Part shown: positions 1-5,134 of the stretch, piece after piece | Numbering within the stretch: position 1 is the first letter of the stretch | Layout: every line of letters begins with the position of its first letter | Made by a program: the position numbers and the translations under genes | The notes under the pieces: model-generated | Seen by the model: only the letters and a program-made list of their open reading frames with translations | Database searches by the model: none | What the model was told of the DNA's origin: nothing | DNA from: Paracoccaceae bacterium | GTDB taxonomy: Bacteria; Pseudomonadota; Alphaproteobacteria; Rhodobacterales; Rhodobacteraceae | Reading direction: 5' to 3' | Assembly (NCBI GenBank): GCA_003551745.1 | Contig: PUNI01000564.1 | Coordinates: 1 to 5,134 of the forward strand | DNA length: 5,134 bases

Positions 1-83
1 CGGACCGAGCCGACCCTCGCGCAACCGCCACGCCCGCTCGACCGCAGCCGCTGAGGTCTCACGCTGAGGTCGCAGCCCCGCGC
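1..83. other. Left-edge non-coding stretch or gene tail
   Basis: No gene can be assigned here. On the plus strand one frame is open from the window edge to a TGA at 52-54 (17 codons, ending LDRSR). It could be the tail of a gene converging on bolA, but the fragment is too short and too Pro/Arg-rich to judge. On the minus strand, downstream of bolA, there is no ATG in this stretch and no clear hairpin followed by a T-run. A 10-base direct repeat (CGCTGAGGTC) occurs at 49-58 and 62-71. Confidence 0.3.
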
Positions 84-341
84 TCAGGCCTCCACCGTCA
101 GGCCGAGCGCGTGAATGCGCCCCACCAGCTCGCGCCCGAGCGCGGCGTGCACGGCCCGGTGCCGCTCCAGCCGGCTCATCGGCTGCAGGGCCGCGGCGCG
201 GATGGTGACATGGAAGTGGCTCTCGCCCGAGCCGTCATCCCCGGCGTGGCCGCGATGGCGGTGGCTTTCGTTCACCACCTCCAGCCGTTCGGGCGTGAAG
301 GCAGCCTCGAGCCGCGCGCGAATTTCGTCAACAACCGGCAT
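84..341 (-). CDS. bolA: BolA family protein (BolA1-like)
   Basis: This is a small cytosolic BolA-fold protein of 85 residues from the ATG at 341. BolA proteins pair with monothiol glutaredoxins around a shared [2Fe-2S] cluster and act in iron-sulfur trafficking and stress responses; some also bind DNA. Family marks seen are the start PVVDEIRARLEAAF, the ESHRHRGHAG loop (residues 26-35), SHFHV (about 41-45), RHRAVHAAL (about 60-68) and the C-terminal IHALGL (about 76-81). The histidines in the loop and in IHAL are the positions expected to ligate the cluster in the histidine-type (BolA1-like) branch. A second in-frame ATG at 362 would add MKGLTRR. I prefer 341 because family members usually begin about three residues before the EIRARL helix, but neither start has a well-spaced Shine-Dalgarno site. 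The gene is divergent from the J-domain gene. The family call is firm; the start is uncertain. Confidence 0.9.
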   Translation of the reverse strand: MPVVDEIRARLEAAFTPERLEVVNESHRHRGHAGDDGSGESHFHVTIRAAALQPMSRLERHRAVHAALGRELVGRIHALGLTVEA

Positions 342-409
342 TCTGCGTGTCAACCCCTTCATTGATCCGCGGAATCACCTAAACTCCAGCGCCCGAGTCG
401 GAAACCCCC

Positions 410-423
410 GGCTCGCCGGAGCC
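410..423 (+). other. Small hairpin in the 5' leader of the J-domain gene
   Basis: GGCTC-GCCG-GAGCC forms a perfect 5-bp stem with a 4-base loop, ending three bases before the Shine-Dalgarno sequence of the J-domain gene. An alternative overlapping pairing (408-412 with 415-419) is also possible. It could influence translation initiation, but short GC-rich stems are common by chance in DNA of this composition, so a function is only a possibility. Confidence 0.25.
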
Positions 424-435
424 CGCAGGAGAGTC

Positions 436-1068
436 ATGGCGAACCGCCCGCCCTTCGATTTCGACATCCGCGTCAGCACCGACAAGAAGCGACGCGGACG
501 TGGCCGGCGGGGCATGTCGGGCGCCGTCGAGACCTCGACGCGGGTCTGCGACCATCCGGACTGCGATGCGCCGGGCCTCTACCGCGCGCCGAAATCGCCC
601 GACGCGCTGGACGACTACTGGTGGTTCTGCCGCGAGCACGCGCGCGCCTACAACCTGAAATGGAACTTCTTCGCCGGTCAGAGCGAGGAGGAGATGCTGG
701 AAAGCATGGAGAATTCCCGGGTCTGGGGCCGGGCGACCCAGCCCTTCGGACAGAGCGACGAGCACCGCGCCTGGGCCCGGCTGGGGATCAACGACCCGAT
801 GGAGATCCTCGGCGACAAGGCCACGCGCAATCCCGGCACGCCCACCGCCGCGCACAGCCGCCGCCTGCCCCCCACCGAACGCCGCGCGCTGGAGATCCTC
901 GATGCCCGCGACAGCTGGTCGCGCACCGAAATCCGGAAGCAATACAAGAGCCTGGTGAAAGATCTTCACCCCGACATGAACCGCGGCGACCGCGCCGACG
1001 AGGAACGCCTGCAGGAGGTGGTCTGGGCCTGGGAACAGCTCCGCGAGAGCCGCAATTTTCGCGACTGA
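436..1068 (+). CDS. J-domain (DnaJ-like) protein with N-terminal Cys/His cluster
   Basis: This is a 210-residue soluble protein. The C-terminal part (about 148-210) is a J domain: a helix around 162-175 ([16 protein letters not shown]) is followed by the invariant HPD tripeptide at 178-180 and a further helix rich in E/R/W. J domains stimulate the ATPase of DnaK-type Hsp70 chaperones, so a co-chaperone role is likely. The N-terminus is basic ([10 protein letters not shown], 18-26). C38, C43, C65 and H68 (CX4C...CX2H) could bind a metal, though this is inferred. The middle is rich in Trp and acidic residues. There is no glycine/phenylalanine region and no classical four-repeat zinc domain, so it is not DnaJ itself (about 375 residues). 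The ATG at 436 is chosen because AGGAGAG lies at 427-433; the frame is open further upstream but reads antisense to bolA. The gene sits 116 bp before cobS. Its client is unknown. Confidence 0.88.
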   Translation: MANRPPFDFDIRVSTDKKRRGRGRRGMSGAVETSTRVCDHPDCDAPGLYRAPKSPDALDDYWWFCREHARAYNLKWNFFAGQSEEEMLESMENSRVWGRATQPFGQSDEHRAWARLGINDPMEILGDKATRNPGTPTAAHSRRLPPTERRALEILDARDSWSRTEIRKQYKSLVKDLHPDMNRGDRADEERLQEVVWAWEQLRESRNFRD

Positions 1069-1103
1069 AGGCCGTTTTTCGCCGCGCCCCGGCCAGCCCA
1101 CCG

Positions 1104-1131
1104 TTGCCCTTGCGCGCCCGGGCGATATGCT
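1104..1131 (+). promoter_or_regulatory. Candidate sigma-70-type promoter for cobS
   Basis: TTGCCC at 1104-1109 and TATGCT at 1126-1131 are separated by 16 bases and lie about 54 bases upstream of the cobS start. Both hexamers are close to the housekeeping consensus used by alphaproteobacteria (strong TTG at -35, TATNNT at -10). A perfect 10-base palindrome, CGCCCGGGCG, fills 1115-1124 between them and might be an operator or only a product of high GC. The predicted transcript would start near 1138. The evidence is motif matching only. Confidence 0.45.
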
Positions 1132-1184
1132 CCATCCCGACGCGGCACGGCAGCGCAGCCGCGACAGCACGACGAGAGGCGACG

Positions 1185-2171
1185 ATGGCCGACGGAAGCT
1201 CCGATCAACGGATCCGCCCGAGCGAGGACATTTCCGTCCGGGATGTCTTCGGCATCGACAGCGACATGACGGTGAAGGGGTTCGCGGAACCGTCCGACCG
1301 GGTGCCCGACGTCGATACGACCTACAAGTTCGATCCCGACACCACCCTCGCGATCCTGGCCGGTTTCCAGTACAACCGCCGGGTGATGATCCAGGGCTAT
1401 CACGGCACCGGAAAGTCCACCCATATCGAGCAGGTTTCGGCCCGGCTGAACTGGCCCTGCGTGCGCGTGAACCTCGACAGCCACATCAGCCGGATCGACC
1501 TGATCGGCAAGGACGCCATCAAGCTGGCGGACGGCAAGCAGATCACCGTGTTCCAGGAGGGCATCCTGCCCTGGGCGCTGCGCAATCCGGTGGCCATCGT
1601 CTTCGACGAATACGATGCCGGCCGCGCCGACGTGATGTTCGTGATCCAGCGCGTGCTGGAGGCCGACGGCAAGCTGACGCTGCTGGATCAGAACGAGATC
1701 ATCCACCCGCACCCGTCTTTCCGCCTCTTCGCCACCGCGAACACCATCGGGCTGGGCGACACCACGGGCCTCTACCACGGCACCCAGCAGATCAACCAGG
1801 GCCAGATGGACCGCTGGTCGCTGGTGGCCACCCTGAACTACCTCAGCCACGACGCCGAGACCGCGATCGTTCTGGCCAAGAACCCCCATTACAACACCGC
1901 CGAGGGCCGCAAGACCATCAGCCGGATGGTCACCGTGGCCGATCTCACCCGTTCGGCCTTCATGAACGGCGACCTCTCCACGGTGATGAGCCCCCGCACG
2001 GTGATCGCCTGGGCCGAGAACGCGCGCATCTTCCGCTCGGTCGGCTACGCCTTCCGGCTGAGCTTCCTCAACAAATGCGACGAGCTGGAGCGCCAGACCG
2101 TGGCCGAATTCTACCAGCGCTGCTTCGACGAGGAACTGCCCGACAGCGCGGTGTCGAAGAGCCTGGGGTGA
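1185..2171 (+). CDS. cobS: Aerobic cobaltochelatase subunit CobS (AAA+ ATPase)
   Basis: CobS is the AAA+ ATPase of the CobNST cobaltochelatase (EC 6.6.1.2). With CobT it forms the chaperone-like complex that drives ATP-dependent insertion of Co2+ into hydrogenobyrinic acid a,c-diamide on CobN, in the cytoplasm. The protein has 328 residues, normal for the family. The N-terminal segment (about 10-50, [11 protein letters not shown]...[12 protein letters not shown]) matches the CobS-specific N-domain. The AAA+ core follows: Walker A GYHGTGKS at 71-78, Walker B IVFDEYD at 138-144, sensor-1 FATAN at 182-186 and a likely arginine finger in QGQMDRW at 205-211. A helical C-terminal lid completes it. 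All key ATPase residues are present. The ATG at 1185 follows GAGAGG at 1174-1179 with a 5-base spacer; the open frame extends upstream but does not resemble CobS there. The stop is one base before the next gene. A candidate promoter lies at 1104-1131. Confidence 0.97.
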   Translation: MADGSSDQRIRPSEDISVRDVFGIDSDMTVKGFAEPSDRVPDVDTTYKFDPDTTLAILAGFQYNRRVMIQGYHGTGKSTHIEQVSARLNWPCVRVNLDSHISRIDLIGKDAIKLADGKQITVFQEGILPWALRNPVAIVFDEYDAGRADVMFVIQRVLEADGKLTLLDQNEIIHPHPSFRLFATANTIGLGDTTGLYHGTQQINQGQMDRWSLVATLNYLSHDAETAIVLAKNPHYNTAEGRKTISRMVTVADLTRSAFMNGDLSTVMSPRTVIAWAENARIFRSVGYAFRLSFLNKCDELERQTVAEFYQRCFDEELPDSAVSKSLG

Positions 2172-2172
2172 C

Positions 2173-2499
2173 ATGCAGGGCGATCCGCTGGTCTCGTACG
2201 GCGTCGACCTGCGCATATCTATTGAGAAAGCAGACGGTCTTGTCCGTTCCGTTTTGGCAGTTGTCACCGGAATCGTCCTTGGGCTGCTTGTTCACTGGCT
2301 CACGGCTACCTACCCTGCTTCGGTTGCGACAGCAGTGACGACCTCGTTGGTGGCACTTGTCGGGGTTGCGCTCGAGCGTCGGGTGCTGGGACTTGCGTGG
2401 GCGCGCTTCGCGGCAGAGTATCCGCAGCAAGCGCGCGAGGCACGGGCCGAAGCGGAAGAGATGTGGAAAGACGCAGGGTTCTGGAGGAGACGCATCTGA
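2173..2499 (+). CDS. Small two-helix membrane protein of unknown function
   Basis: I do not recognise this 108-residue protein. It has a polar N-terminus (1-23), two hydrophobic segments at about 26-44 and 49-67 separated by a short YPAS turn (a helical hairpin, both ends probably cytoplasmic), then an amphipathic, charged tail (69-108) with an Ala/Glu/Arg-rich helix ending FWRRRI. It contains no cysteine and no catalytic motif. It begins one base after the cobS stop and ends two bases before cobT, so it is probably co-translated with both. The start codon has only GGGGTG very close upstream, suggesting coupling to cobS termination. Hand counts over 2191-2370 give about 58% GC, against 65-70% in samples from cobS and cobT, with codons unusual for the neighbours (ATA, TCT, ATT, AAA, CTT, GTT, TTG). 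GC returns to about 70% after 2370. This suggests an acquired gene. That it is expressed is inferred from the tight fit, not from homology. Confidence 0.7.
   Translation: MQGDPLVSYGVDLRISIEKADGLVRSVLAVVTGIVLGLLVHWLTATYPASVATAVTTSLVALVGVALERRVLGLAWARFAAEYPQQAREARAEAEEMWKDAGFWRRRI
2483..2490 (+). promoter_or_regulatory. Ribosome-binding site of cobT inside the preceding gene
   Basis: GGAGGAGA is the only strong Shine-Dalgarno match before cobT. It lies in the last codons of the small membrane protein gene (encoding WRRR). With the AGGAG core at 2485-2489, the spacer to the cobT ATG is 12 bases, longer than ideal. Ribosomes ending at 2499 stop two bases before the cobT start, so translation of cobT is likely coupled to that of the small gene. 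Confidence 0.6.
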
Positions 2500-2501
2500 G
2501 G

Positions 2502-4379
2502 ATGACGAAACCCGCCGACAACCCTGCCGAGCCGTTCAAGAAGGCGCTGGCCGAGACCACGCGCGCGATGGCCGACGACCGGGAGTTGTCGGTGAGCTAT
2601 TCGGTCGACCCGCCCGGTGTCTCGGGCGATGCGGTGCGCCTGCCGCAGATCACCCGCCGGATGACCCGCGAGGAGGTGCTGCTGGCGCGCGGCACGGCGG
2701 ATGCCTTCGCGCTGCGCCGCCGTTTCCACGACGACGGCACCCATGCCCGGTACCTTCCCGCCGGGCCGATGGCGCGCGATCTCTACGAGGCGATGGAGAC
2801 CGCCCGCTGCGAGGCGATGGGCGCCCGCGCCATGCCCGGCACCGCCGGCAACATCGACGCCTGCATCGCGCAGGAGGCCGACAAGCGCGGGTATGCCCAG
2901 ATCACGAAGGCGCAGGATGCGCCGCTGGCGCAGGCCGCCGGCTATCTGATCCGTCACCTGGCCACCGGCCGGCCGCTGCCGAAAGGGGCGGAGAACGTGA
3001 TGGACCTCTGGCGCGGCTTCATCGAACAGCAGGCCGGCGGCACGCTGGAGGGGCTCGAGGCGGCGCTCGACGATCAGTCCAGCTTCGCGCGTTTTGCCCG
3101 GCGCATGATCGACGATCTGGGCTATGGCGACCAGCTCGGCGACGACCCCGACACGGAGGACGACTCCGACAACGAGGGCGCCGGCGACGAGCCGGAGCCG
3201 GAGCCGGAAACCGCCGAGAGCCAGGCCGAGGGCAGCGAGCAGGACGAGACCGAGGCGCCACCCGACGACCAGAGCCAGCAGGACGCCGCGCAGGCCGACA
3301 TGGCCTTCGACGAGAGCGCCGACGAGGAGATGGCCGACGAGCTGGAGCTGCCCGAGGCCGAGGCGCCGCTCGAGCCGCCGCCGCCCGCCCCCCATTCCGA
3401 GGCCGATCCCGACTACAAGCCCTATCTCACCGATTTCGACGAGGAGATCCGCGCCGAAGAGCTGGCCGAGCCGGCCGAACTGGAGCGGCTGCGGGCCTAT
3501 CTCGACCAGCAGCTCGACCCGCTCAAGGGCGCGGTCGGCCGGCTGGCCAACAAGCTGCAGCGCCGACTCCTGGCACAGCAGAGCCGCAGCTGGCAGTTCG
3601 ACCGCGAGGAGGGCATCCTCGACGCAGGCCGCCTCGCCCGCGTCGTGGCCAACCCCACCACGCCGCTGAGCTTCAAGGTCGAGAAGGACACCGAGTTCCG
3701 CGACACGGTCGTCACGCTGCTGCTCGACAACTCGGGCTCGATGCGGGGCCGGCCGATCTCGATCGCGGCGATCTGCGCCGATGTGCTGGCCCGCACGCTG
3801 GAACGCTGCGCGGTCAAGGTCGAGATCCTCGGCTTCACGACGCGGGCGTGGAAAGGTGGGCAGGCGCGGGAGAAATGGCTGCAGGCGGGCCGGCCGCAGC
3901 TGCCGGGCCGGCTGAACGACCTGCGCCACATCGTCTACAAGGCGGCCGACCAGCCCTGGCGGCGGGCCCGCGCCAACCTCGGGCTGATGATGAAGGAGGG
4001 GCTTCTGAAGGAGAACATCGACGGCGAGGCGCTGGAATGGGCGCACCGCCGGCTGATGGGTCGGCCGGAGAGCCGGCGCATCCTCATGGTGATCTCCGAC
4101 GGCGCGCCGGTCGATGACTCCACCCTGTCGGTCAACCCCGCGAACTATCTCGAAAAACACCTCCGCGACGTCATCGCGATGGTGGAGCGCAAGCGGCAGG
4201 TGGAGCTGATCGCCATCGGCATCGGCCATGACGTGACGCGGTATTATTCCCGCGCCGTCACCATCACCGATGTCGAACAGCTCGCCGGCGCCATGACCGA
4301 ACAGCTCGCGAGCCTGTTCGACAAGGACCCGCGCGGGCGGGCGCGCTTCCTCGGCGTCGCCCGCGTGGCCCGGCGATGA
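2502..4379 (+). CDS. cobT: Aerobic cobaltochelatase subunit CobT (VWA/MIDAS subunit)
   Basis: CobT is the partner of CobS in the cytoplasmic CobNST cobaltochelatase of aerobic cobalamin synthesis; it links the ATPase ring to CobN. The protein has 625 residues, about the usual length. An N-terminal alpha-helical CobT domain (about 10-208) is followed by a long acidic, low-complexity linker (about 209-330, including an EPEPEP run near 230-235 and a poly-Pro stretch near 292-295). The conserved segment around 360-400 ([11 protein letters not shown]...) comes next, then a C-terminal von Willebrand A domain (about 400-610). The metal-ion-dependent adhesion site DNSGSM is at 409-414, with GFTT at 444-447 and ISDGAP at 531-536 supplying further MIDAS-type residues. 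All key residues are present. The ATG at 2502 gives the expected N-terminus ([21 protein letters not shown]). The stop overlaps the next gene's start (ATGA). The unusual point is its separation from cobS by an unrelated small gene. Confidence 0.97.
   Translation: MTKPADNPAEPFKKALAETTRAMADDRELSVSYSVDPPGVSGDAVRLPQITRRMTREEVLLARGTADAFALRRRFHDDGTHARYLPAGPMARDLYEAMETARCEAMGARAMPGTAGNIDACIAQEADKRGYAQITKAQDAPLAQAAGYLIRHLATGRPLPKGAENVMDLWRGFIEQQAGGTLEGLEAALDDQSSFARFARRMIDDLGYGDQLGDDPDTEDDSDNEGAGDEPEPEPETAESQAEGSEQDETEAPPDDQSQQDAAQADMAFDESADEEMADELELPEAEAPLEPPPPAPHSEADPDYKPYLTDFDEEIRAEELAEPAELERLRAYLDQQLDPLKGAVGRLANKLQRRLLAQQSRSWQFDREEGILDAGRLARVVANPTTPLSFKVEKDTEFRDTVVTLLLDNSGSMRGRPISIAAICADVLARTLERCAVKVEILGFTTRAWKGGQAREKWLQAGRPQLPGRLNDLRHIVYKAADQPWRRARANLGLMMKEGLLKENIDGEALEWAHRRLMGRPESRRILMVISDGAPVDDSTLSVNPANYLEKHLRDVIAMVERKRQVELIAIGIGHDVTRYYSRAVTITDVEQLAGAMTEQLASLFDKDPRGRARFLGVARVARR
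3189..3206 (+). repeat. Three tandem copies of a hexamer in the cobT linker
   Basis: GAGCCG is repeated three times head to tail and encodes alternating Glu-Pro in the acidic linker of CobT. Because the unit is six bases, gain or loss of copies would keep the reading frame. It is probably a simple low-complexity coding repeat. Confidence 0.6.
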
Positions 4380-5134
4380 CCGGGCTCCAGGGTTTCGGCG
4401 CCACCACCCGGCCCGAGCAGGGTCCGCCCCGGCTGGCGGCCCTGCGCGCGGCCCTGGCCGAGGCGGGGCTCGACGGCTTTCTCGTGCCGCGGGCGGACCG
4501 GCACCAGGGCGAATACGTCGCGCCCTGCGACGAGCGGCTGGCCTGGCTGACCGGTTTCACCGGCTCGGCGGGCTCGGCGGCGGTGTTCGTCGACGGCCGC
4601 TACAAGGTGCAGGTTCGGGCCCAGGTCGACACCGCCCATTTCACCCCGGTGGACTGGCCCGCCACCCGCCCCGGCGACTGGCTCGCCCGCGAGGCGCCCG
4701 AAGGCGCGGTGATCGGCTTCGATGCCTGGCTGCACACCCGCGACGAGATCCGGCGGCTGGACAGGGCGCTGGAGGGGCGCGGCGTGACCCTGCGGCGCGT
4801 GGCCAACCCGGTCGACCGGATCTGGACCGACCGACCGCCCCGCCCCGCCGGCCCGATCCGCCCCCACCCCGAGACGCTGGCCGGCGAGGCGAGCACGGCC
4901 AAGCGCCGGCGGCTGGCCGAGGCGCTGCGCCAGAAGGGCCACCGCGCCGCGGTCCTGACCCTGCCCGATTCGCTCTGCTGGCTCCTGAACATCCGTGGCG
5001 CCGACATCCCGCGCACGCCGGTGGTGCAGGCCATGGCCGTGCTGCACGACGACGCCCGCGTGACGCTGTTTCTCGACGCGGCCCGCCTGACCCCGGAGGT
5101 CGCCGCCCATATCGGCGTGGGCGACGGCGGCGTC
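4376..5134 (+). CDS. Xaa-Pro aminopeptidase (M24B, aminopeptidase P), 5' part
   Basis: The gene runs off the right edge; 253 codons are visible without a stop, from a family normally near 600 residues. Aminopeptidase P removes an N-terminal residue that precedes proline, acting in cytoplasmic peptide turnover, with a dinuclear metal centre in a C-terminal pita-bread domain that lies outside the window. The visible part holds the first creatinase-like N-domain (about 18-145), with [19 protein letters not shown] (38-56), [10 protein letters not shown] (57-66) and [14 protein letters not shown] (72-85). The second N-domain begins after about 150 and includes the conserved [19 protein letters not shown] (198-216). 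These motifs are typical of the three-domain, long form (eukaryotic APP1-like). The start overlaps the cobT stop by four bases (ATGA), and no Shine-Dalgarno site is apparent, so translation is probably coupled to cobT. The catalytic residues cannot be checked here. Confidence 0.93.
   Translation, partial: MTGLQGFGATTRPEQGPPRLAALRAALAEAGLDGFLVPRADRHQGEYVAPCDERLAWLTGFTGSAGSAAVFVDGRYKVQVRAQVDTAHFTPVDWPATRPGDWLAREAPEGAVIGFDAWLHTRDEIRRLDRALEGRGVTLRRVANPVDRIWTDRPPRPAGPIRPHPETLAGEASTAKRRRLAEALRQKGHRAAVLTLPDSLCWLLNIRGADIPRTPVVQAMAVLHDDARVTLFLDAARLTPEVAAHIGVGDGGV

Noticed and set aside
348..353. A TTGACA box on the minus strand near the bolA start
   Set aside because: It matches a -35 hexamer, but no -10-like sequence follows at 16-18 bases and a start there would lie inside the bolA coding region.
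115..435. N-terminal extension of the J-domain frame back to 115
   Set aside because: The added residues are antisense to bolA and of shadow-like Ser/Arg/Pro composition, while a strong Shine-Dalgarno site precedes the ATG at 436.
1069..1105. Intrinsic terminator after the J-domain gene
   Set aside because: There is a run of five T at 1075-1079 but no solid stem directly before it; the possible GGCCG/CGGCC pairing has the T-run inside its loop.
1069..1184. Cobalamin riboswitch upstream of cobS
   Set aside because: I searched by eye for the conserved B12-box-like core and the expected paired elements and found none; the leader after the candidate promoter is also too short for a full cobalamin riboswitch.
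966..2267. A 433-codon minus-strand frame opposite cobS
   Set aside because: It is antisense to CobS, which has all its AAA+ motifs; the translation shows no domain.
2173..2499. The small gene as an insertion sequence or toxin-antitoxin component
   Set aside because: There are no terminal inverted repeats or target duplications that I can see, no transposase motif and no paired second small gene; two membrane segments alone do not support a toxin call.
2357..4117. A 586-codon plus-strand frame overlapping cobT
   Set aside because: It is the out-of-frame shadow of cobT, extremely rich in Arg, Gly and Ala with no family motif.
2310..4229. A 639-codon open frame on the minus strand opposite cobT
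   Set aside because: It is antisense to a well-recognised CobT. Its translation is a low-complexity run of Arg, Leu, Gly and Val with no recognisable domain, as expected from the high-GC third-position bias of the real gene.
4244..5110. A 288-codon minus-strand frame opposite the aminopeptidase gene
   Set aside because: The plus strand encodes a clear aminopeptidase P in frame to the window edge; the minus-strand product is low-complexity Gly/Arg/Ala.

Overview
The window is high-GC, densely packed bacterial DNA. Its gene content and protein sequences fit an alphaproteobacterium, most likely of the Rhodobacteraceae/Paracoccaceae group. This assignment rests on recognising a bolA / J-domain gene / cobS / cobT neighbourhood and the protein sequences, not on a database search.

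Layout: a short BolA-family gene lies on the minus strand at the left (84-341, possibly starting at 362). A divergent gap of about 95 bp separates it from a plus-strand run of genes. These are a small protein with an N-terminal Cys/His cluster and a C-terminal J domain (436-1068), cobS (1185-2171), a small two-helix membrane protein of unknown function (2173-2499), cobT (2502-4379), and the 5' part of a Xaa-Pro aminopeptidase gene (4376 to the window edge). A plausible sigma-70-type promoter lies at 1104-1131, before cobS. From cobS onward the genes are separated by 1-2 bp or overlap by 4 bp, so cobS, the small membrane gene, cobT and the aminopeptidase gene probably form one transcription unit.

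Functionally the core is CobS plus CobT. These are the AAA+ ATPase and the VWA/MIDAS subunit of the aerobic cobaltochelatase CobNST, which inserts cobalt into hydrogenobyrinic acid a,c-diamide during cobalamin synthesis. The large CobN subunit is not in this window. BolA is linked to iron-sulfur/glutaredoxin biology, and the J-domain protein is a probable DnaK co-chaperone. The aminopeptidase appears to be a housekeeping peptidase that shares the operon.

The most unusual feature is the small gene wedged between cobS and cobT. Its first 200 bases have clearly lower GC (about 58% by hand count, against 65-70% in flanking samples) and codons rare in the neighbours, and its last codons carry the likely ribosome-binding site of cobT. 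This looks like an acquired gene inserted into a conserved operon without breaking it. I see no CRISPR array, tRNA, rRNA, insertion sequence or obvious novel multi-gene system.
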